From: Chloroflexota bacterium
GTDB lineage: Bacteria; Chloroflexota; Anaerolineae; SpSt-600
NCBI GenBank assembly: GCA_011041825.1
Contig: DRAO01000015.1
Span: 1 to 5,053, forward strand
Reading direction: 5' to 3'
Length of the DNA stretch: 5,053 nucleotides
The notes beneath the pieces are model-generated. The model saw only the letters and a program-made list of their open reading frames with translations. It was not told the DNA's origin and made no database searches. Positions 1-5,053 of this stretch are shown here, piece after piece. Position 1 is the first letter of the stretch. Each line of letters begins with the position of its first letter. The translations under genes and the position numbers were made by a program.

Positions 1-1529
1 AAAGCCGAGCTTTTAACCCTACCCCTCTGCTTGGGGATAATCACACACTTCACCCTGACAGGTGTTCCCAGGAAGCGGCTGAGGACTTCTTCCACTAGCA
101 CCCGGTGTTTCTCCTCCTCCACCCTCTCTTTATGGAAGGTGTAATAAAATCCCAAAGTGACCACATTCCCTTCCACAGCCACAGGTTCACCATCCCGTAG
201 CAAGGCTTCCATTGACCTGTTGCGGGGTCTCAGCATAGCTAGCACCCGTGTCCACTGTTCTTTCAGAAGCTTCAAGGCTCCCGATGGGAGGGCCCTTGCC
301 TCTGGGGATGGTGCCGAAGGCTTCGGCGTGGTTTTCACCGAAGCCCGGTGGGCTTCCTCGGCCTTTGGAGCTGGCCTGGAGGGAAGCCCCTTAGCCTGGG
401 CTTTGGAGGTTGAGGCTGAGCGCAGTGCCGCCTCTTCCGCTTTCCCCTGAGCTTCCAGAGCCTCCACAAAGGCCATCTCCAGGGCCAGTTGAGGCGAGAG
501 GCCGCCCTTCATATCCAGGGCCGTTTGGCCCAAAATGCGGATTACCCGCATCCAATACCGGGTGGGGAATCGCCCGGCCTGTTCCTTAATCCTTTCTAAC
601 ATCTCCAGGGGCAGATCCACCACCGCCCTGTCCCCCGTAACTTTTACCACCAATAGGTTCCTCAGATAATTGAGGATTTCACGGTCAATCTGACGAGGGT
701 CGGCCCCTTTATCTATCAATTCATCAATGAAAGCGATGCCCTCTGCCGCCTTGCCCTGGACGAGCAGGTCCATCAAATCGGCTACCGTCTCAAGCGAGAC
801 GGAACCCAGTATGGATTGAACCATCTTGGTGGTAATAGGGCCATCACCGTAAGAGCGGAGCTGGTCGAGCAGGCTTAGGGCATCCCTCATACTCCCCATC
901 GCCTGACGGGCTATCAAGGTGAGGGCCTCCGGTTCTACTTCTATACCCTCCTGGGAGGCTATGTACTCCATCCGGGCCACAATGTCCTTGACAGGTATGC
1001 GGTGGAAGTCAAACCGCTGGCAGCGGGAGAGCACCGTGGGGGGAATCCGGTCAGGAGCGGTGGTGGCCAGGATGAAGATGACATGCTCGGGTGGCTCTTC
1101 CAGGGTCTTGAGAAGGGCGTTGAAAGCTTCGTTGGTGAGCATATGCACTTCATCTATCACGTAGACTTTGTAACGGGCCTGGGCCGGACGGAAGCCCACC
1201 TTCTCCCGCAGGTCCCTTATCTCATCAATGCCCCGGTTGGAAGCAGCGTCAATCTCTATTAAATCCAGGCATCGTCCCTCGTTAATGGCAACGCATATTT
1301 CACACCGGTTACAGGGCTTATCCTCACCCTCCGAAAGGCAATTCACTGCCTTAGCTACCAACCTGGCTGTGGTGGTCTTGCCGGTGCCTCGTGGTCCAGC
1401 GAAGAGGTAAGCATGGGAAATCTGCCCTGCTCTGAGGGCATTTTTCAGGGTGCGGACGATGTGCTCCTGCCCGACCAGCTCCTCGAAAGTTTTGGAACGC
1501 CATTTCCTGTAGAGTACCTGGGTAGCCAT
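1..1529 (-). CDS. dnaX: DNA polymerase III tau/gamma subunit (clamp-loader ATPase), C-terminus cut by window edge
   Basis: This is the ATPase that loads the sliding clamp and, as tau, tethers polymerase III in the replisome. My own minus-strand translation gives 509 codons with no stop before the left edge, starting with the family-typical MATQVLYRKWR. Visible motifs are Walker A GPRGTGKT (residues 45-52), a zinc module with Cys64, Cys73, Cys76 and Cys79, Walker B VIDEVH (124-129), the arginine-finger motif SRC (168-170) and sensor-2 Arg215 in GSMRDALSLLDQ. An alpha-helical collar covers about 230-360 and a Pro/Ala/Lys-rich linker about 361-415. A basic C-terminal domain with GFYYTFHKERVEEEK follows to the edge. 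The linker plus C-terminal domain indicates a tau-type protein. No long A-run that could drive a gamma-producing frameshift was seen in the visible part. It starts 11 bp after the rtcB stop and is probably co-transcribed with it. Family identity is very secure. Confidence 0.97.
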   Translation of the reverse strand, partial: MATQVLYRKWRSKTFEELVGQEHIVRTLKNALRAGQISHAYLFAGPRGTGKTTTARLVAKAVNCLSEGEDKPCNRCEICVAINEGRCLDLIEIDAASNRGIDEIRDLREKVGFRPAQARYKVYVIDEVHMLTNEAFNALLKTLEEPPEHVIFILATTAPDRIPPTVLSRCQRFDFHRIPVKDIVARMEYIASQEGIEVEPEALTLIARQAMGSMRDALSLLDQLRSYGDGPITTKMVQSILGSVSLETVADLMDLLVQGKAAEGIAFIDELIDKGADPRQIDREILNYLRNLLVVKVTGDRAVVDLPLEMLERIKEQAGRFPTRYWMRVIRILGQTALDMKGGLSPQLALEMAFVEALEAQGKAEEAALRSASTSKAQAKGLPSRPAPKAEEAHRASVKTTPKPSAPSPEARALPSGALKLLKEQWTRVLAMLRPRNRSMEALLRDGEPVAVEGNVVTLGFYYTFHKERVEEEKHRVLVEEVLSRFLGTPVRVKCVIIPKQRGRVKSSA

Positions 1530-1540
1530 CTCACTCTCTT
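1530..1540 (-). promoter_or_regulatory. Weak purine-rich ribosome binding site of dnaX in the rtcB-dnaX gap
   Basis: The 11-base gap between the rtcB stop and the dnaX ATG reads AAGAGAGTGAG on the minus strand. It is purine-rich but has no full AGGAGG core. Translational coupling to rtcB, whose stop lies only 11 bp upstream, may help initiation. The gap is too short for a separate promoter or terminator, which supports one transcript. Confidence 0.5.
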
Positions 1541-4516
1541 CTAGCCTTTGATTACCCCCAGGGGGCGAAGTTTGGCTACTTTGCGGGCAATGCCCACGGC
1601 GTGTACCACGTTAACCACTCTGTCCACATCCTTGTAGGCATCTGGGGCTTCCTCGGCCAAGCCAGCCATACTGCCTCCTTTGATGATGATGCCCTCGGCC
1701 CGGAGCCGCCTCACCAGCTCGCTTCCCCGGATTGTCCTCTTGGCCTTGGCCCGGCTCATTACCCGTCCGGCGCCGTGGCAGGTGGTGCCGAAGGTTTCCT
1801 CCATCGCCTTCTGAGTGCCCACCAGCACGTATGAGGCGGTGCCCATATCACCGGGGATGAGCACCGGCTGGCCCACATCCCGGTAGGCTTGGGGCACCGC
1901 AGGCTGGCCCGGCCCGAAGGCCCGTGTGGCTCCCTTGCGGTGGACGCACACCTTCACCCGCCCGCCGTCAATGCGGTGCTCCTCCAGCTTGACGATGTTG
2001 TGGGCCACATCGTAGAGCTGGCGCAGCCGCCAGTCCCGCACCTTCCCGGCCAGCACTTGCTCGAAGGTGCGGCGCACCAGGTGCGCCAGGCACTGGCGGT
2101 TGGCCCAGGCGAAGTTAGCCGCCGAGGCCATAGCCCCGAAGTAAGCCTGGCCTTCGGGAGTATCAAAGGGGGCGCATACCAGCTCCCGGTCTGGAAGTTT
2201 AATCCCGTACTTCCTCACCGCCTGCTGGAAGCTTTTGACGTAATCGGAGCAAACCTGGTGCCCCAGCCCCCGTGAACCGGAGTGAATCCACACCGCCAGC
2301 TGGCCCTCGAAGAGGCCAAAGGCCTTGGCGACTTCCTCATCGTAGATTTCCTCCACAACTGCAACCTCAATGAAGTGGTTGCCGGAACCAAGCGTGCCGA
2401 GTTGGTCTCGGCCACGCTGCTTAGCCCTCCTGCTCACTTTGGAAGGGTCGGCCCCGGCCATCGAGCCACCTTCTTCGGTGTGCTCCAGGTCATCCTTGGT
2501 CCCATAGCCGTGCTTTATCGCCCAAACTGCGCCTTCCTTAAGCACCTTGTTCATCTCCTGCTCATCCAGCCGGATGGCACCGCCCCTTCCTACGCCGCTG
2601 GGCACATTGGCGAAGAGGGCGTTGACTAGGGTCTCCATATATGGCTTGACCTCTTCGGCTTCGAGGTTGGACACCAAGAGACGTACACCACAGTTGGAGA
2701 CCACGAAGCCGCCAGCGATGAAATTGTGGTCGTGATGGGCCACGGTGAAGTCGTAAACGTAATCATCGAATTCAGGGATAGGCTCAATCCTGGCGATGTG
2801 GTCCCACACCATCCCGCTGGAACCCAGCCCGGCGGTAGCTTCTTCGTAGTATTGATGGAAACCCGGGAACTCCTCGCTTATCCGTACATCCGAGGCTCGG
2901 CCCTGGTATATGGAACGCTCCAGGAAGCGACGGTTGACATAAGGCCCGGAAAGCTGCCGGTAAATGGCGGAAGGCGTCTCGCCCTGGGCGTACATATCAC
3001 GGGCTAGGAAGGCTTTCTCTCGGCGCAGGGAGAGCACACGCTCCTTCAGCCGCAGGTACTGAACAGCAACGTTGGCGATAGCACTGCGCTCTAAGTTGTA
3101 CTCGAAGCCCACTTTACCCCACAGGTTGATGAGGCTTTCGGGACGGGAAGAGAGCACCAACCGCAGGCGGTAGGAAACGGAACCATCCTTGTTGCTCTGC
3201 TCACGCCGCAAGCTTATCTTCTTCGTCTCCACACCGAACTCGGACAAGAGGGAGGCGATGTCCTTCAGGAATTTGCGTCCGCTTTCCACAGCTCCTTCCC
3301 GCTTATTAAGGGAGAGGACAGGCACCTGGAAGTTGTAATCTCGCTCCGGGAAAGTTCTGGGGGCCGTGAGTTCTGCGCCGAAGAAAGCGGCCAGGAAGAG
3401 GCGCTTCTGCCAGAGGGGGGCTCTGAAGACCCAGGCGGGGACGGAGAAATCGCTTTTGGCTTTATTGCCTACCGGAACCCCCATAGCAGCCAGCAAAGCG
3501 GCGAAAGCGGTGCTGGTGACTTTGAAGCTGGCTTCCTGGTGGGTGAACTCATAAGGGGCATAGGGGGTTTCAACACGATGCTCCCTCTCCCGCAAATAAA
3601 GCCCCGAGGGCGAGAAGCCAAGCTTGCGGATGTCCTTGCGGATAACCTCCAGATCCTCAGGCTTCCCATAGAAGGTTACCATCCCCTGGCCGCTGCCCCG
3701 GTTGAAATAAAGGGTGGCATCGCCGAAGATGTAACCCATTATCTTGAGGAGATAGGGGAGTGCCGGGGAGTTAAACCGCAATGGGAGGAGGCCCCTTTGC
3801 CTGAGGATATTGAGAACCTGGGGAAGGGCGTTGTGCTTATCCCTGGCGACCAGCACCTCTTCGATGTCCGACTCATCCACTATTACATCGTCGCTTGGTT
3901 CTTCATAAGGCACGCCTTCAAAGGGGTAGAGGGCCACTTGATTCCCCGGTTTGAGGTATCTGAGCTCTACCATCCCGTCAGGCGTCCAGAAGGGATGGTC
4001 GGCGGTAGCGGTGATTTCCCGGCCCGATTCGGTTATCACTTTGTAAACCGGGTGGCGAGGGCGAAGCTTGAGGAAACGCACCACCGGCGTAGAAGCGGGG
4101 CGTTCGGAGGCAAAATCCTGACAGCGCAAGCTGGCCTTATCCCAAATCTCGGCCATCTCCCCGATGGGCCGGGTGTAACCGAACTCGTGGAGTATGGGGG
4201 TGTCGGCAGCAAGGCAGTTAATATCGTAGCCGGTAGCTCCAGGCGAAATTATCCCCGATGGCCGCTGGGTGGCGATGACGCCGCCGATAGGGGGGCCATA
4301 GCCCTGGTGGATGTCGGGCATAGCGAGGGTGTAGCGCACCACGCCGGGGAGGGTGGCGGTGTTTATGAGCTGTTCCACCGAGCGGTCACCCAGAGCGGCT
4401 TCGAGAAGGGCGTCGTCGGCGTAGATCCGGGCCGGAACCCGCATATCGGGGCGATAAGTCTTGGGGATTTCAAAGATGTAATCGCTGATCCGCTTGAAAT
4501 CTCTCTTGCTAACCAT
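1541..4516 (-). CDS. rtcB: tRNA-splicing/RNA-repair ligase RtcB, intein-containing precursor
   Basis: RtcB is a GTP- and Mn2+-dependent RNA ligase. It joins 2',3'-cyclic phosphate or 3'-phosphate ends to 5'-OH ends through a histidine-GMP intermediate. The 991-residue precursor has three parts: N-extein 1-100, intein 101-608 and C-extein 609-991. Spliced RtcB would be 483 residues, the usual family length. The expected ligands are all present: Asp98 in GYDIN, Cys609 in CGVRLL, His714 in GNHFIE, His745 in [10 protein letters not shown], His839 in [10 protein letters not shown] and the guanylylated His914 in [10 protein letters not shown]. In spliced numbering these are 98, 101, 206, 237, 331 and 406, within two or three residues of the Pyrococcus horikoshii enzyme. 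The C-terminus is the family-typical PLGVIKG. The ATG is fixed by a strong Shine-Dalgarno sequence. dnaX follows after 11 bp. No archease partner gene lies in the window. The reading frame is intact throughout. Confidence 0.97.
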   Translation of the reverse strand: MVSKRDFKRISDYIFEIPKTYRPDMRVPARIYADDALLEAALGDRSVEQLINTATLPGVVRYTLAMPDIHQGYGPPIGGVIATQRPSGIISPGATGYDINCLAADTPILHEFGYTRPIGEMAEIWDKASLRCQDFASERPASTPVVRFLKLRPRHPVYKVITESGREITATADHPFWTPDGMVELRYLKPGNQVALYPFEGVPYEEPSDDVIVDESDIEEVLVARDKHNALPQVLNILRQRGLLPLRFNSPALPYLLKIMGYIFGDATLYFNRGSGQGMVTFYGKPEDLEVIRKDIRKLGFSPSGLYLREREHRVETPYAPYEFTHQEASFKVTSTAFAALLAAMGVPVGNKAKSDFSVPAWVFRAPLWQKRLFLAAFFGAELTAPRTFPERDYNFQVPVLSLNKREGAVESGRKFLKDIASLLSEFGVETKKISLRREQSNKDGSVSYRLRLVLSSRPESLINLWGKVGFEYNLERSAIANVAVQYLRLKERVLSLRREKAFLARDMYAQGETPSAIYRQLSGPYVNRRFLERSIYQGRASDVRISEEFPGFHQYYEEATAGLGSSGMVWDHIARIEPIPEFDDYVYDFTVAHHDHNFIAGGFVVSNCGVRLLVSNLEAEEVKPYMETLVNALFANVPSGVGRGGAIRLDEQEMNKVLKEGAVWAIKHGYGTKDDLEHTEEGGSMAGADPSKVSRRAKQRGRDQLGTLGSGNHFIEVAVVEEIYDEEVAKAFGLFEGQLAVWIHSGSRGLGHQVCSDYVKSFQQAVRKYGIKLPDRELVCAPFDTPEGQAYFGAMASAANFAWANRQCLAHLVRRTFEQVLAGKVRDWRLRQLYDVAHNIVKLEEHRIDGGRVKVCVHRKGATRAFGPGQPAVPQAYRDVGQPVLIPGDMGTASYVLVGTQKAMEETFGTTCHGAGRVMSRAKAKRTIRGSELVRRLRAEGIIIKGGSMAGLAEEAPDAYKDVDRVVNVVHAVGIARKVAKLRPLGVIKG
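2906..3013 (-). other. Helix-turn-helix-like DNA-binding segment inside the intein
   Basis: Precursor residues 502-537 read as two or three short helices with a [11 protein letters not shown] turn, followed by [15 protein letters not shown]. The pattern resembles resolvase-like helix-turn-helix segments (a growing 'G.s..eIa..lg' pattern and a basic recognition helix with NRR). It lies between the endonuclease domain and splicing block F, where some inteins carry an extra DNA-recognition module. The assignment rests on pattern reading alone. Confidence 0.5.
3047..3784 (-). other. LAGLIDADG homing-endonuclease domain of the RtcB intein
   Basis: Precursor residues about 245-490 form the endonuclease part. 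The first LAGLIDADG helix is [13 protein letters not shown] (257-269), with catalytic-type Asp266. The second is [11 protein letters not shown] (373-383), with Glu382 in the acidic position. Both acids that would bind the catalytic metal are therefore kept, one as glutamate. The two copies lie about 116 residues apart in a single chain, as in monomeric two-motif enzymes. The expected role is to cut intein-less rtcB alleles so that the intein is copied in. Whether it still cuts cannot be told from sequence. Domain edges are approximate. Confidence 0.8.
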
Positions 4517-4520
4517 ACCT

Positions 4521-4528
4521 TCCTCCTC
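4521..4528 (-). promoter_or_regulatory. Strong Shine-Dalgarno sequence of rtcB
   Basis: The minus strand reads GAGGAGGA, then AGGT or so, then ATG, placing an AGGAGG core about 5 nt before the rtcB start. It decides the start codon. It is much stronger than the dnaX site downstream. Confidence 0.85.
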
Positions 4529-4660
4529 TAAACTTTTTCACCTGTTTGACCAACCGATCTCCCTCTCAGCCTGGGGGCAAGGAAGAAAAGCGGGGGCAAC
4601 ATTATCAATTGCAGCCAAGTGAGCCAATCTAGGGACTTATGATGTGCCAGGTTTACTCTA

Positions 4661-4689
4661 ATTATAGCCTAAGAACTCCCTGGCGGCAA
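4661..4689 (-). promoter_or_regulatory. Candidate sigma70-type promoter for rtcB-dnaX
   Basis: On the minus strand TTGCCG (4689-4684, four of six matches to TTGACA) is followed after exactly 17 bases by a perfect TATAAT (4666-4661). Transcription would start near 4654 and leave a leader of about 140 nt before rtcB. The TATAAT overlaps the last codons of the short open frame at 4658-4819, so it could be a chance match. A second, weaker pair lies closer to the gene: TTGGCT, then 15 bases, then GATAAT (roughly 4602-4628). Confidence 0.45.
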
Positions 4690-4690
4690 A

Positions 4691-4714
4691 TTCAACGTTT
4701 TCGAGGGCGTTGAA
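4691..4714. repeat. Inverted repeat TTCAACG-N10-CGTTGAA beside the candidate rtcB -35
   Basis: The perfect 7-bp arms at 4691-4697 and 4708-4714 flank a 10-base spacer. The dyad begins two bases upstream of the proposed -35 box of rtcB, where a regulator could bind. No regulator family is recognised. Because the arms are short and lie in a possible protein-coding remnant, an operator role is only a suggestion. Confidence 0.3.
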
Positions 4715-4761
4715 AAACTCCGGGGTTAAACCTGCCCCCGAGAGCTTGGGGAAAGAGAGTA

Positions 4762-4804
4762 GTATTTTCTTGCACGGCGGCGAAGCCGCCGTGCAAGAAA
4801 ATAC
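4762..4804. repeat. Perfect 20-bp inverted repeat with a GAA loop
   Basis: The arms at 4762-4781 and 4785-4804 are exact reverse complements, separated by only GAA. The stem has a GC-rich tip (GCACGGCGGC) and an AT-rich base (GTATTTTCTT). No U-run follows directly on either strand: on the plus strand six Ts come only 11 bases later (4816-4821). It therefore does not fit a classic intrinsic terminator. It lies about 245 bp upstream of rtcB. It may be a dispersed palindromic element or an RNA-processing hairpin. Confidence 0.85.
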
Positions 4805-4830
4805 CCTCAAAAGGCTTTTTTAACCTGCCT

Positions 4831-4847
4831 TGAGCGAAGGACGCTCA
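4831..4847. repeat. Small hairpin TGAGCG-aagga-CGCTCA
   Basis: Six-bp perfect arms flank a 5-base loop. The site partly overlaps a second possible pairing, CTCAA-(AA)-GGC at 4806-4815 with GCCTTGAG at 4827-4834, so the two folds compete. Short stems like these can arise by chance. They are listed because they sit in a hairpin-dense spacer. Confidence 0.4.
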
Positions 4848-4953
4848 TCAAGCAAAATGAGAATAGCGCTTTTTCAATGCGAGATAAAAACCTGTATCTA
4901 GCCACCCGACACTTTTGACTTGCTCCCCTGAAGCAGATTTACGCAGCCTGCCC

Positions 4954-4975
4954 GCCGGGCGATGAATCACCCGGC
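4954..4975. repeat. GC-rich hairpin GCCGGG-N10-CCCGGC
   Basis: Perfect 6-bp arms at 4954-4959 and 4970-4975 flank a 10-base loop. The right arm is part of CCGGCTGAG (4971-4979), which recurs exactly at 5002-5010. This makes it one member of a cluster of related GC-rich stems at the right end of the window. Confidence 0.45.
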
Positions 4976-4988
4976 TGAGAAGCCTTAA

Positions 4989-5029
4989 AGCCGGTTGAAA
5001 ACCGGCTGAGGGTTAGCGGGTTTTCAACC
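4989..5029. repeat. Two overlapping, mutually exclusive hairpins
   Basis: Fold one pairs AGCCGGTT (4989-4996) with AACCGGCT (5000-5007) around a GAA loop, 8 perfect bp. Fold two pairs GGTTGAAAACC (4993-5003) with GGTTTTCAACC (5019-5029), 11 perfect bp. It can be extended inward past one mismatch by GCT/AGC, leaving a 7-base loop. Both use 4993-5003, so they cannot form together. This is the arrangement seen in attenuators, but no start codon, leader peptide or U-tract is visible here, so function is unknown. Confidence 0.6.
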
Positions 5030-5053
5030 TGCTTCCAGATTCTTAGCCGGGAG

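Larger units (their letters stand above)
2693..4216 (-). mobile_element. In-frame intein in RtcB (508 aa, class 1, with LAGLIDADG endonuclease)
   Basis: The intein starts at Cys101 ([13 protein letters not shown], block A) directly after GYDIN and ends at Asn608 (GGFVVSN, block G) directly before Cys609 of CGVRLL. The boundaries follow from the uninterrupted RtcB motif GYDIN-CGVR. Block B is visible as TADH (171-174), the TxxH motif. Block F is [12 protein letters not shown] (588-599). Splicing would run through Cys101, Cys609 and Asn608 cyclization. The penultimate residue is Ser607 rather than the common histidine. A homing-endonuclease region and a helix-turn-helix-like segment occupy the middle. 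The frame has no stops or shifts, so splicing is probably active. Pyrococcus RtcB is known to carry an intein, and from memory it uses this same site. Confidence 0.95.
4658..4819 (-). pseudogene. Possible C-terminal remnant or tiny ORF of unknown function
   Basis: A minus-strand frame is open for 53 codons from the TAA at 4820-4822 to the TAG at 4658-4660. Its last part reads like real protein: LSFPKLSGAGLTPEFF, then NALENVEFAAREFLGYN. It is amphipathic, without rare-residue clusters, and codon third positions are about two thirds G or C, as in a coding region. The first part is simply the translation of the 20-bp hairpin and does not look protein-like. There is no ATG. The only alternative start is TTG at 4808-4810, without a Shine-Dalgarno sequence. 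It could be the truncated end of a gene, an element-encoded small frame, or chance. I do not recognise a family. Confidence 0.22.
4530..5053. other. Spacer without a convincing intact gene, rich in inverted repeats
   Basis: About 520 bp upstream of rtcB hold no intact open frame of normal protein length and no tRNA or rRNA that I can see. Apart from the candidate promoter and the hairpins listed separately, there are three copies of AACCTGC (4729, 4822 and 5026) and a 9-base direct repeat CCGGCTGAG (4971 and 5002). A 37-codon minus frame is open from the right edge to a TAA at 4939-4941, but it runs through the hairpins and looks low in complexity. The stretch looks like degraded or element-derived intergenic DNA. 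Confidence 0.55.

Noticed and set aside
1..510. Programmed frameshift site giving a short gamma form of DnaX
   Set aside because: No long A-run or A-AAA-AAG heptamer was seen in the linker on the coding strand. The unseen C-terminus cannot be assessed.
157..1410. Several plus-strand and one minus-strand short open frames across dnaX
   Set aside because: The continuous DnaX reading frame with all ATPase motifs accounts for the region.
1889..2629. Plus-strand open frames of 115-128 codons opposite the RtcB C-extein
   Set aside because: They are antisense shadows of conserved RtcB motifs. No family resemblance and no supporting ribosome site was seen.
3539..4531. A 330-codon plus-strand open frame opposite the rtcB start and intein
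   Set aside because: It lies wholly antisense to clearly real RtcB and intein motifs, has no recognisable domain, and is explained by GC-rich codon structure of the opposite strand.
4639..4713. A 24-codon plus-strand frame starting at tandem ATG codons
   Set aside because: It is very short, has no good ribosome site, and runs antisense to the candidate rtcB promoter and the protein-like tail.
4762..4821. Rho-independent terminator formed by the long hairpin plus the T6 run
   Set aside because: The T-run starts 11 bases after the stem on the plus strand, and none follows on the minus strand. No convincing gene ends just before it.
4729..5032. Three copies of AACCTGC as a CRISPR-like or iteron array
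   Set aside because: The copies are only 7 bases, irregularly spaced (about 93 and 204 bases), and flanked by different sequence.
4939..5053. C-terminal end of a gene entering from the right edge (37 codons, minus strand, ending QAA then TAA)
   Set aside because: The frame passes through several inverted repeats, and its translation is rich in Ser, Gly and Pro with no recognisable motif. It cannot be judged without sequence beyond the edge.

Overview
The window carries two leftward (minus-strand) genes and about 540 bp of non-coding or degraded sequence on the right. The organism is a bacterium, because the left gene is a bacterial dnaX (DNA polymerase III tau/gamma subunit). The style of that protein and its tail suggests Chloroflexota (Dehalococcoidia-like), but this is recognition from memory and is held at low confidence. 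Coding GC is moderate to high.

Layout, in transcription order from right to left. Positions 4530-5053 hold no convincing intact gene. They contain a 20-bp perfect hairpin (4762-4804), a cluster of smaller, partly mutually exclusive hairpins (4954-5029), a short open frame that looks like a protein C-terminus (4658-4819), and a candidate promoter facing rtcB (4661-4689). A strong Shine-Dalgarno sequence precedes rtcB (1541-4516), which encodes a 991-residue precursor of the RNA ligase RtcB. The precursor is interrupted by a 508-residue intein with a LAGLIDADG homing-endonuclease domain (2693-4216). After splicing, RtcB would be 483 residues with all its metal and guanylate ligands. dnaX begins 11 bp after the rtcB stop codon and runs off the left edge with 509 codons visible.

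The tight spacing suggests that rtcB and dnaX are co-transcribed. RtcB seals RNA with 2',3'-cyclic phosphate or 3'-phosphate and 5'-OH ends. DnaX is the clamp-loader ATPase of the replisome. No direct functional link is visible beyond shared transcription. The most notable feature is the intein, which splits RtcB immediately before the cysteine that both binds the catalytic Mn2+ and serves as the +1 splicing nucleophile, so ligase activity should depend on protein splicing.
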